From Psychrobacillus insolitus (GTDB lineage: Bacteria; Bacillota; Bacilli; Bacillales_A; Planococcaceae): DNA of 64,000 bases. Below, in pieces: positions 9,593 to 16,501 of the stretch. The position numbers were made by a program, and so were the translations under genes. The notes under the pieces are model-generated. The model was not told where the DNA came from and ran no database searches. It was given only the letters and a program-made list of their open reading frames with translations. The stretch spans positions 372,001 through 436,000 of the forward strand of contig NZ_QKZI01000001.1 in NCBI RefSeq assembly GCF_003254155.1, given 5' to 3'. Within the stretch, counting starts at the first letter, position 1; each line of letters opens with the position of its first letter.

Positions 9593-10428
9593 CAACCAAA
9601 GTGCCGAAAGAACGAGTAGATGTATTATTAGTAGAACAAGGTTTATTTGAAACGAGAGAAAAAGCGAAACGTGCAATTATGGCTGGGCTTATTTATTGTA
9701 AGGAAGAACGAGTAGATAAGCCGGGAGAAAAAATATCCGTAGAGTCTATTTTGACAATCAAGGGCCAAGTGCTTAAGTATGTAAGTCGAGGAGGGCTAAA
9801 GTTAGAAAAAGCTTTAGAACAATTTGACCTAACAGTTCAAGATAAGATTATGTTAGATATTGGTTCTTCTACTGGTGGATTTACGGATTGTGGCTTACAA
9901 AATGGTATCAAACATGCCTATGCATTAGATGTTGGTAGTAATCAACTTGCATGGAAAATTCGTCAAGATCCACGCGTTACAGTGATGGAAAAAACAAATT
10001 TCAGGTATGCAACAGCTGCAGATTTTGGAGAAGGATTACCATCATTTGCTTCAATTGATGTTTCTTTTATTTCACTCAAACTTATTTTTCCTACGTTAAA
10101 AACAATTTTGGTTCCAAATGGGGATGTCATTGCCTTGGTGAAGCCACAATTCGAAGCTGGGAAAGACCGTGTTGGGAAAAAAGGGGTAGTCAGAGACAAA
10201 ACGGTTCACTTGGATGTATTAACTGCCATTGCTAATTTTGCAGAAAGTCAAAATTTCCAATTGAAAAATGCTTCTTATTCGCCTATCACGGGTGGAGAGG
10301 GGAATATCGAGTTTTTATTTCACTTAATAAGTGTGAATGAAGGAGATGTAATTCCTCATTCGATCGATTTCAAACTATTAATAAATGATGCACATGAAAC
10401 ATTAAAATCTAACACGACTCAGAAATAG
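9589..10428 (+). CDS. tlyA: TlyA-family rRNA methyltransferase (S4 plus FtsJ-like domain)
   Basis: Predicted 2'-O-ribose methyltransferase of the TlyA/YqxC family. An N-terminal S4 RNA-binding domain (about 8-68: [20 protein letters not shown]) is followed by a Rossmann methyltransferase with SAM motif [19 protein letters not shown] and the later block [11 protein letters not shown]. 279 aa is usual. The old name 'hemolysin A' describes only the family's first report. ATGA overlap with dxs shows coupling. A terminator begins inside the last codons. Confidence 0.88.
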   Translation: MTTKVPKERVDVLLVEQGLFETREKAKRAIMAGLIYCKEERVDKPGEKISVESILTIKGQVLKYVSRGGLKLEKALEQFDLTVQDKIMLDIGSSTGGFTDCGLQNGIKHAYALDVGSNQLAWKIRQDPRVTVMEKTNFRYATAADFGEGLPSFASIDVSFISLKLIFPTLKTILVPNGDVIALVKPQFEAGKDRVGKKGVVRDKTVHLDVLTAIANFAESQNFQLKNASYSPITGGEGNIEFLFHLISVNEGDVIPHSIDFKLLINDAHETLKSNTTQK

Positions 10429-10440
10429 AGTCGTGTTTTT
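10411..10440 (+). terminator. Terminator overlapping the end of tlyA
   Basis: Perfect 10-bp stem AACACGACTC / GAGTCGTGTT, 7-nt loop containing the tlyA stop codon, followed by T's. Confidence 0.9.
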
Positions 10441-10505
10441 CTTGTGACTTTTTATAGATAGTGATAATGTTATTAGTATAAATATACACTGAGGTGACTA
10501 AGCAT

Positions 10506-10955
10506 ATGAACAAAGGACAACGACATATAAGAATCCGTGATATAATCGCAAATCATGAAATTGAAACACAAGATGATTTAGTAGATTTATTGAAAGCAGC
10601 TGGTTATAACGTAACGCAAGCAACTGTATCAAGAGATATAAAAGAATTACATTTAGTAAAAGTACCATTACCAAATGGTAACTACAAATATAGTCTGCCT
10701 GCAGATCAGCGCTTTAATCCTATGCAAAAATTACGACGTGCTTTAACAGATGCGTTTGTAAGTATTGATGGAGCTAGTTATTTTTTAGTTATGAAAACTT
10801 TACCAGGTAATGCTCATTCAATTGGATCCCTTATCGATTATCTGGACTGGACAGAAATACTTGGAACAATATGTGGAGATGACACTTGTTTAATTCTTTG
10901 TCGACAGGAGTCGGATTCAGCAATTGTAAGAGACCGTTTGTTAGAAATGCTTTAA
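10506..10955 (+). CDS. argR: Arginine repressor ArgR/AhrC
   Basis: Arginine-dependent hexameric regulator that represses biosynthesis and activates catabolism of arginine. An N-terminal winged helix ([20 protein letters not shown], then [20 protein letters not shown]) and a C-terminal oligomerisation/arginine domain with [14 protein letters not shown] (the GTIxGDDT arginine site). 149 aa as in AhrC. GTG at 10494 is in frame but lies within the GAGGTG ribosome site; ATG 10506 restores the family start. In this position (before recN) it is syntenic with B. subtilis ahrC. Confidence 0.95.
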   Translation: MNKGQRHIRIRDIIANHEIETQDDLVDLLKAAGYNVTQATVSRDIKELHLVKVPLPNGNYKYSLPADQRFNPMQKLRRALTDAFVSIDGASYFLVMKTLPGNAHSIGSLIDYLDWTEILGTICGDDTCLILCRQESDSAIVRDRLLEML

Positions 10956-10995
10956 CGTTATTCAGCAAAAGAACATTTGGTGAATAACGTTAAAG
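10950..10995. repeat. 15-bp perfect inverted repeat at the argR end
   Basis: CTTTAACGTTATTCA and TGAATAACGTTAAAG flank a 16-nt spacer and overlap the argR stop codon. There is no T-tract after the second arm, so it is not a standard terminator; it may stabilise the 3' end or mark the edge of the repeat element that follows. Confidence 0.6.
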
Positions 10996-11112
10996 CCTCC
11001 GGCGGATGCCACAGATTTTTTAAAGGGATTTCTCGAGCAAGCTCGGGAAAAATCTGGGCACACTGTTTTCTGCGGAGCTGAACGAAGAGAAGCGGAAGCA
11101 AATACGCCAAGG
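10985..11112 (+). repeat. GC-rich intergenic element between argR and recN (family D)
   Basis: Begins GCCTCCGGCGGATGCCACAG and contains a dyad (CAGATTTTTT ... CTCGAGCAAGCTCG ... AAAAATCTG), then TTCTGCGGAGC and AAGAGAAGCGGAAGC, with GC content above its surroundings. No open frame with a ribosome site. It splits the argR-recN junction, which is short in B. subtilis. Single copy in this window; similarity to widespread Bacillales intergenic repeats is from memory. Confidence 0.5.
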
Positions 11113-11137
11113 AGAATTTGATATAGAGGTGAATCGA

Positions 11138-12841
11138 TTGTTAAAAGAACTGACTATTAAAAATTTTGCCATTATAGATGAATTAACCGTTAGTTTTGAA
11201 GAAGGCTTAACTGTTTTAACAGGGGAGACCGGTGCAGGAAAGTCCATCATTATAGATGCTGTTCATTTACTATGTGGCGGCAGAGGATCACATGAATTTA
11301 TTAGACATGGTGCAAAAAAAGCAGAGTTAGAAGGACTATTTTCTATTCCAAATCCAACCCATGGTGTTTTTAAAAAAATGGCGGATGTTGGTATTGAAAT
11401 TGATGAAGAGTCCATCATATTAAGAAGAGATATTAACGAAGCTGGAAAAAGCGTTTGTCGTGTAAATGGAAAACTTGTCACTATTGGAATTTTACGTGAA
11501 ATTGGTTCTTCCCTAATCGATATTCATGGTCAGCATGAAAGCCAAGAGTTAATGGATGAAAAAGCGCATATTCATTTGCTTGATCAATTTGCTGGAGATC
11601 GCTTGGTAGAAGTGAAAGAGTCGTATAGAGAACTTTTTGCCAAATATAAAAAATTAAATAAAGAATTAGCAATACTTACAGAAAATGAACAACAAATTGC
11701 ACATAAAATTGATTTGTATACGTTTCAAGTAGAAGAAATTCTGGACGCAAATTTAGTAGTTGGAGAAGAAGAGCAGCTCCAAGAAGAGAAAAGTAAGCTT
11801 CAAAACTACCATAAAATGTTTGATAAAATGAGCAGTGGCTATGAGGCTATTTTAGGTGAATCTAAAGGACTGGATTATATAGGTGCTGCCATGGCTGATA
11901 TGCAAGATGTTGCAGAAGTGGATAAAAGAATGTTAGAACTAAGTGAAACAGTTTCTTCTGCTTTCTATATTTTACAGGATGCTGCCCATCAGCTGAAAAA
12001 TGAGTTAGACGAAATGGAATTTGACAGTAATCAATTGCAATATGTGGAAGATCGTCTAGCTATTATACAAACGTTGAAGAGAAAATATGGGCAATCAATA
12101 GAAGACATACTTGCTTATAAAGAAAAAATTGCAACAAGTTTAGAACAGTTAGTAAATAGAGATGAGCAAATTCAGAAAACTGCGGAAAAAATTAAGCAGA
12201 TTGAAAAAGATTTAGAGCTTGAAGCGAAAGATTTAACGGATAAACGAAAAATTGCAGCAAAAGAATTGAGTGTAGCAATAATGGGTCAGTTGCAAGAATT
12301 ATATATGGAAAAAGCAATTTTCTCTGTTATGTTTCATGAACATACAAAAGTAACCTACAATGACAATGGAACGGATGACGTGTCATTTTATATTTCCACG
12401 AATGTAGGAGAGCCACCAAAAGCACTAACAAAAATTGCTTCGGGTGGAGAATTGTCTCGAATGATGCTTGCACTTAAAAGTATCTTTTCCAAACATCAAG
12501 GAATTACATCGATTATTTTCGATGAAGTCGATACTGGTGTAAGTGGACGAGTAGCTCAAGCGATTGCAGAAAAAATTGCAGCGATCGCCACAAATTCCCA
12601 AGTATTATGTATATCTCATTTATCCCAAGTTGCAGCAATGGCAGATCAGCATTTAATGATAAAAAAAATAGTAAATGGAAATCGTACATATACCATTTTA
12701 GAAGATATTGTGGACGACAAACGTGCGGAAGAACTTAGCCGAATGATGTCTGGTGCAGAAGTTACTTCTACAACCCTTGAGCATTCAAAGGAACTATTAA
12801 AACTTGCAAAAGAGCGGAAAAAAATATTGCGAAAAGTTTGA
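11138..12841 (+). CDS. recN: DNA repair protein RecN
   Basis: SMC-like ATPase that acts early in double-strand-break repair. Walker A TGETGAGKSIIIDA (about 30-43) near the N-terminus, a long coiled-coil (about 150-390), the signature ASGGELSRMMLALK and Walker B SIIFDEVDTGVSG in the C-terminal third, and the H-loop ISHLSQVAAMAD. TTG at 11138 is preferred because AGAGGTGA ends 5 nt upstream and the product then starts LKELTIKNFAII as in homologues; GTG at 11129 is the alternative. About 567 aa, normal. Confidence 0.93.
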   Translation: MLKELTIKNFAIIDELTVSFEEGLTVLTGETGAGKSIIIDAVHLLCGGRGSHEFIRHGAKKAELEGLFSIPNPTHGVFKKMADVGIEIDEESIILRRDINEAGKSVCRVNGKLVTIGILREIGSSLIDIHGQHESQELMDEKAHIHLLDQFAGDRLVEVKESYRELFAKYKKLNKELAILTENEQQIAHKIDLYTFQVEEILDANLVVGEEEQLQEEKSKLQNYHKMFDKMSSGYEAILGESKGLDYIGAAMADMQDVAEVDKRMLELSETVSSAFYILQDAAHQLKNELDEMEFDSNQLQYVEDRLAIIQTLKRKYGQSIEDILAYKEKIATSLEQLVNRDEQIQKTAEKIKQIEKDLELEAKDLTDKRKIAAKELSVAIMGQLQELYMEKAIFSVMFHEHTKVTYNDNGTDDVSFYISTNVGEPPKALTKIASGGELSRMMLALKSIFSKHQGITSIIFDEVDTGVSGRVAQAIAEKIAAIATNSQVLCISHLSQVAAMADQHLMIKKIVNGNRTYTILEDIVDDKRAEELSRMMSGAEVTSTTLEHSKELLKLAKERKKILRKV

Positions 12842-12868
12842 AGATCTCATTTAATGAGGTCTTTTTTT
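12842..12868 (+). terminator. Terminator of recN
   Basis: GATCTCATT / AATGAGGTC with a two-base loop and T7, starting right after the stop. Confidence 0.88.
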
Positions 12869-12982
12869 GTTCTCACAGTAAGCTTGTCTAAAAGCGTCTC
12901 TGCTTGCATTTTCATATTATCAATTATTTACCTCACATAGACTTTCTTCATCAGGACATAGTAACTGTAGAGGAGGTGAAAT

Positions 12983-13945
12983 ATGAAACGGAGCTATCGT
13001 GTATGGTCGCTAATTCCAATACTTTTCTTTAGTTTTTTCTTTGCAGTTAATCCGACCTTTGCTCAAAAAATAATTTCCTCCGTAGTGCCTTTAGGTCAAT
13101 CAATCCAAATTGATCTGGAGTACGGAGCGGTTTACTTGAACCATGATGTATTATTAACAGATGATTATTGGTTACGCGCAGGAGATAGTATACAATCTGT
13201 CGATGCAAAGAAAATTAATAATATGGACGACTTGAAAGTTCATATAAAAAATACAGAACAAGTTACTATTCATTATGAGCGTAATGAAAAAATGTATACA
13301 AAAAAAATAACTTCGGACCAATTACTGAAACTTCTCCCATTTTTGAAAGACGCAACAGAAGGTATAGGAACATTAACGTATTACGATGTAGAATCCAAAG
13401 AATTTGGAGCATTAGGTCATCAAATAGTCGATCACACTTCAGGAGTTACCCCTAAATTTTCCGAAGGCTCCATTTATTTATCTTCCATCGAACAGATCAA
13501 GAAAAGTATTCCTGGTAAGCCAGGTTATAAAATAACTTCCTATCAGAACAGCAGCACCCCGATTGGTGGTGTAAATGAAAATAATGTTTATGGTGTTTTT
13601 GGAAAGTTACAACCAACCGCTTTAGAAAATATTCCGATGAATGAAGTTGAAGTAGCTGACAAAGAAGCAATTGTGACTGGTAAGGCAATTATGCGAACTT
13701 CTATTGATGGTGAAAAAGTACAGGAATTTTCCATTAACGTCACTAAAATTGAAGGTCACTTATTTCAATTTACGGTAGTAGATGAATCACTAATAAAGAA
13801 AACGGGAGGGATTTTACAAGGAATGAGTGGAAGTCCTATCATACAAAACAAAAAGTTAATTGGTGTTGTCACACATATGTATGTAGATAAACCTAAAAAT
13901 GGAGCAGCTTTATCCATTACAGAGATGATGAAAAAGAATCCTTAA
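12983..13945 (+). CDS. spoIVB: SpoIVB serine peptidase, short form
   Basis: Forespore-secreted S55 peptidase that triggers sigma-K activation by cleaving SpoIVFA. Features: an N-terminal hydrophobic signal/anchor (about 7-27), a PDZ-like segment centred on YWLRAGDSIQSVDAKKINNM (about 65-85), the catalytic His in GALGHQIVD (about 148) and the catalytic Ser in GILQGMSGSPIIQNKKLIGV (about 290). The product is 320 aa against about 425 in B. subtilis; the loss is mainly before and within the PDZ region, while the peptidase residues are kept. Perfect GAGGAGGTG ribosome site. Sigma-G/sigma-F control is expected but no box was assigned. spo0A follows, as in other spore formers. Confidence 0.9.
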   Translation: MKRSYRVWSLIPILFFSFFFAVNPTFAQKIISSVVPLGQSIQIDLEYGAVYLNHDVLLTDDYWLRAGDSIQSVDAKKINNMDDLKVHIKNTEQVTIHYERNEKMYTKKITSDQLLKLLPFLKDATEGIGTLTYYDVESKEFGALGHQIVDHTSGVTPKFSEGSIYLSSIEQIKKSIPGKPGYKITSYQNSSTPIGGVNENNVYGVFGKLQPTALENIPMNEVEVADKEAIVTGKAIMRTSIDGEKVQEFSINVTKIEGHLFQFTVVDESLIKKTGGILQGMSGSPIIQNKKLIGVVTHMYVDKPKNGAALSITEMMKKNP

Positions 13946-13957
13946 TACAACCATTTG

Positions 13958-13986
13958 AACCACATCGTAATCAGGTGTGGTTTTTT
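13958..13986 (+). terminator. Terminator of spoIVB
   Basis: AACCACA / TGTGGTT stem with an 11-nt loop and T6. Confidence 0.82.
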
Positions 13987-14021
13987 AAGAGATAAGAAGG
14001 TGTAAGAATTTAATCACTTTT

Positions 14022-14180
14022 ACATAGTATGTACAATTTTCTCCAAATCGCTCTGGACAGTGCGCAAACCTTACAATTTAACTAAAAGAAAAAAGGAGCT
14101 TATTTTATGACTATAAGTTTCGTCCAAAGCGAACCATGAAAGCCCATATAGAAAAAATGTGCTTTAGCGATTTTTTTACT
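14022..14180 (+). repeat. Interspersed repeat family C, copy C1
   Basis: Carries the block GTACAATTTTCTCCAAATCG then CTCTGGACAGT, and about 70 nt further TTTCGTCCAAAGCGAACC. Both blocks recur at 28.6 and 28.9 kb; the second alone recurs near 48.0 kb and the first in inverse orientation near 32.7 kb. Copies diverge by 10-25% by eye. Lies between the spoIVB terminator and the spo0A promoter region. Confidence 0.6.
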
Positions 14181-14210
14181 AATTGTTACAAGAGGTGTGG
14201 AAAATATTTA

Positions 14211-14238
14211 TTGTGCTTTTATTGTAATTTGTTACAAT
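14211..14238 (+). promoter_or_regulatory. Possible vegetative (sigma-A) promoter of spo0A
   Basis: TTGTGC, 16-nt spacer, TACAAT, about 160 nt before the start codon. B. subtilis spo0A has an upstream vegetative promoter (Pv) in the equivalent place. The spacer contains the small dyad TTGTAA-TTTG-TTACAA. Confidence 0.45.
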
Positions 14239-14252
14239 TAGCATGAAGATTA

Positions 14253-14346
14253 TTCGACAATTAGTAGAATGCGATCCTAATATGTCGGATTATAAGAGAT
14301 TCATACTATAAAAGCCTCATTTTTAATGAAATTAAAGGATGTCGTA
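14253..14346 (+). promoter_or_regulatory. Spo0A-box cluster upstream of spo0A
   Basis: One perfect 0A box (TTCGACA, the reverse of TGTCGAA) at 14253-14259 and two single-mismatch boxes, TGTCGGA at 14283-14289 and TGTCGTA at 14340-14346, the last overlapping the sigma-H -35 element. The arrangement parallels the autoregulatory 0A boxes between Pv and Ps of B. subtilis spo0A. Confidence 0.6.
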
Positions 14347-14362
14347 AATAAATAGCGAATAC
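14334..14362 (+). promoter_or_regulatory. Sigma-H promoter (Ps) of spo0A
   Basis: AAAGGATGT, 11-nt spacer, AGCGAATAC matches the sigma-H consensus RnAGGAwww / RnnGAAT. Its -10 ends about 40 nt before the ATG. Confidence 0.65.
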
Positions 14363-14401
14363 TATCTAAGTGAAAACTATCAAAAGGTGGATGAGTTTAT
14401 T

Positions 14402-15193
14402 ATGGAGAAGATTAAAGTTGCGATTGTAGACGATAATAAGGATTTAATAAGAACAATGAGTGCTTACTTTGAAACGCATGGTGAAATTGAAGTTATTGGA
14501 ACGGCATTAAATGGAAAATTATGCTTAGAACTTCTCGAAACAATTGAACCAGATGTATTATTACTTGATATTATTATGCCTCATCTTGATGGCATTGCGG
14601 TACTTGATCAGATGTAAAAAAATGAACAATTTAACAAAATTAATGTGATTATGTTAACTGCATTTGGTCAAGAAGATGTGATGAAGCAAGCGGTGGAACT
14701 TGGAGCATCTTATTTTATGCTTAAACCTTTCGAATTTGATCGATTGGTAGATCAAATAAAACATGTTTCAGGTAGAAAAGACAATGTTCAGGCTGTTCCT
14801 CAAAACACAAGTCCTGAAACGAAAGCGCTTCAAAATAAACACATGATTGATCAAACAATTACAAATGTCATTAAAGAAATTGGCGTTCCAGCACATATTA
14901 AAGGATACTCTTATTTAAGAGAAGCTATCCAAATGGTTTATTCAGACATTGAGTTATTAGGTTCTATTACGAAAGTATTGTATCCAGAAATCGCTAAAAA
15001 GTTTCAAACGACACCATCTCGTGTAGAACGTGCAATTAGACATGCAATCGAAGTAGCGTGGAATCGTGGTAACTATGAAAGTATTTCTAAGATGTTTGGT
15101 TACACTGTACATCATCTAAAAAGTAAGCCAACAAATAGTGAGTTCATCGCAATGATCGCTGACAAAATCCGTATGGATAATTTGGCTAGTTAA
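14402..15193 (+). pseudogene. spo0A: Sporulation master regulator Spo0A with in-frame TAA at codon 72
   Basis: The reading frame encodes a full-length Spo0A apart from one nonsense codon. The receiver domain begins MEKIKVAIVDDNKDLIRTM, with the phospho-accepting Asp56 in LLLDIIMPHLDG. TAA at 14615-14617 then replaces codon 72, where B. subtilis has Arg72. The frame continues without any length change through [12 protein letters not shown] (Thr84 equivalent), the Lys of LKPFEF, a linker, and the effector domain with [11 protein letters not shown] and ATRV-type recognition helix [16 protein letters not shown] single base change (for example AAA, CAA or GAA to TAA) explains it; no indel is involved. 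Start ATG 14402 lies 11 nt after AAAAGGTGG and matches the family; GTG at 14387 is less likely. As written, the product is a 71-aa receiver fragment without DNA binding. Confidence 0.9.
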
Positions 15194-15514
15194 ACATTGG
15201 TATGTGGGGATTTTTAGAGGTTGAGATTAATTAAATAGAAGAGCGTAAAGTTTAGGCACGTTCACATTTATTGAGTTTGCTGAAAATTCATTGGTGTCGA
15301 AGGTGTTTTTTTCGTAGAGAAATTGATGATGCAGCAAAAGGTAATTTTCTCGTGTTCGACAATACATTTAAAATACGAAAAGTAGGCATGAGATATATGT
15401 GTTTTGGTTATAAGATATCAACGGAAAAAACGTATCTTGGACTACTATAATTATAGGAATAGAAAAATGTTTATATCTAAATGTCAACATAAATAATTAC
15501 TAGGGGGAAGCGTT
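15194..15514. other. Interval after spo0A without a recognised gene
   Basis: No credible open frame or strong terminator. Two perfect 0A boxes occur, TGTCGAA at 15295-15301 and TTCGACA at 15355-15361, 60 bp apart, upstream of the small membrane-protein gene at 15515. Chance occurrence of single 7-mers is expected in a window this size, so only the pairing is of note. Confidence 0.35.
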
Positions 15515-15688
15515 TTGGTAGATATTATTTTTGTGCTAGCATCATTAGGATTTTGCATTTCTCTTGTACTTTCGATCGTTGCATTTTTTAAAAAGAATCG
15601 AAAAGTTAAAAAGAATTTAATTTTGGCAGTTTCACTTTTTGTTGTATTTCTTGTTTTAGGAAACTTTAGTGAATTTACAACAAGATGA
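15515..15688 (+). CDS. Small two-helix membrane protein (57 aa), unknown
   Basis: Not recognised. TTG start preceded by AGGGGGAAG at a spacing of about 5 nt. The peptide has a first hydrophobic stretch at about 2-22 (IIFVLASLGFCISLVLSIVA), a basic loop FFKKNRKVKKN, a second hydrophobic stretch at about 36-49 (LILAVSLFVVFLVLG) and a short polar tail. This helix-KK-loop-helix pattern resembles the N-terminal anchor of several Bacillales envelope proteins, so it could also be the remnant of a longer protein that lost its extracellular part. No terminator or partner gene is obvious. Confidence 0.55.
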   Translation: MVDIIFVLASLGFCISLVLSIVAFFKKNRKVKKNLILAVSLFVVFLVLGNFSEFTTR

Positions 15689-16076
15689 AAGAGACAGATT
15701 AATAAACTTAAATATAGTAGATGCAATCATTGTAGGATAAATTTAACTCTTATATTCATTTTAGTAGCTGCAAAATCGGATTTTCGATTATGAGTTACTT
15801 TTTTTTGAGGTAAAATAATGTTTGATTTTCTTTATTCCTATGGAGAAATTGTGGAGTTCCTTTCGCTTTTGACATAGAGACGTTTTGATGTATGCTTGAA
15901 TTTTGCTAGAAATATTCAGGTAATATTGTTGACAAATAAGTTTAAAATTAATTGAAATAATGATATGATATGGTATTGAGGTAGATTAGGGCGTTAGTTG
16001 TCTAATTGAAAGGAAGGTAAGGGATCCGAAACTTCTTCCTTTAATTAATTTCGGAAACATTATCGGAGGTGTCAAT
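15689..16076. other. Interval before the zinc-ribbon gene
   Basis: No gene seen. TTGACA at 15929-15934 is a perfect -35 but the only nearby -10 (TGAAAT, 18-nt spacing) is weak. A short dyad TTCCGAAA-like element near 16025-16055 (CCGAAACTTC ... TTTCGGAAA) precedes the ribosome site. Confidence 0.3.
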
Positions 16077-16286
16077 ATGAATAAAAAATGGAATATTGAA
16101 AGTATTCGCGCTTTTGTCACAGAGAATTCAGAAAGTGAACTGCTTTCTGATGAATATTTAGGGTACTCGCAAAAATTGGTGTTTAAATGTTCATGTGGAA
16201 ATGAATTTGAAAAAACGTTCACTAAATTTAAAGGTAGTAATCAAAGGAAATGTTCAAATTGTTTAGAAGCTAGAACGCCACGTTGA
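16077..16286 (+). CDS. Small zinc-ribbon protein (69 aa)
   Basis: Preceded by ATCGGAGGTGTCAAT, a strong ribosome site. The second half contains a CxC and a CxxC pair (CSCGNEFEKTF and RKCSNC), separated by about 20 residues and enough to hold one zinc ion. The first half (SIRAFVTENSESELLSDEYLGYSQKL) resembles the N-terminal 'SxSGxxLLSxEY' module found in front of zinc ribbons in phage and integrative-element proteins of Bacilli. It may be a complete small protein or the first module of a formerly larger nuclease-like protein. A terminator 40 nt downstream argues for a stand-alone gene. Function unknown. Confidence 0.6.
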   Translation: MNKKWNIESIRAFVTENSESELLSDEYLGYSQKLVFKCSCGNEFEKTFTKFKGSNQRKCSNCLEARTPR

Positions 16287-16325
16287 ATTTCAGAACTCTC
16301 GGTTTGATAGCATAGTAGGAATCTC

Positions 16326-16353
16326 AAGAACGCTGTTTATTGGCGTTCTTTTT
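16326..16353 (+). terminator. Terminator after the zinc-ribbon gene
   Basis: AAGAACGC / GCGTTCTT with a 9-nt loop and T-rich tail. Confidence 0.82.
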
Positions 16354-16501
16354 CTTATATCACAATAAATATGGAAAAGTTTGCAACCTAATATTTATAA
16401 TGGGCAGAGTGTAAAACTATATCCTAATTCTACATATATTTTTTCTCCATCAATTCTTACGTATAATAGTATAATAAGGCTAAGAGGGGTGTGGTTGAAA
16501 G

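Noticed and set aside
14103-14140. A 10-codon ORF (starting ATGACTATAAG) behind AAAGGAG upstream of spo0A.
   Set aside because: It lies within repeat C1, and the corresponding sequence in other copies does not keep the frame.
15295-15361. Strong claim that the two perfect 0A boxes downstream of spo0A form a regulatory region.
   Set aside because: About eight such 7-mers are expected by chance on both strands in a window of this size and composition; reported only as a weak observation.
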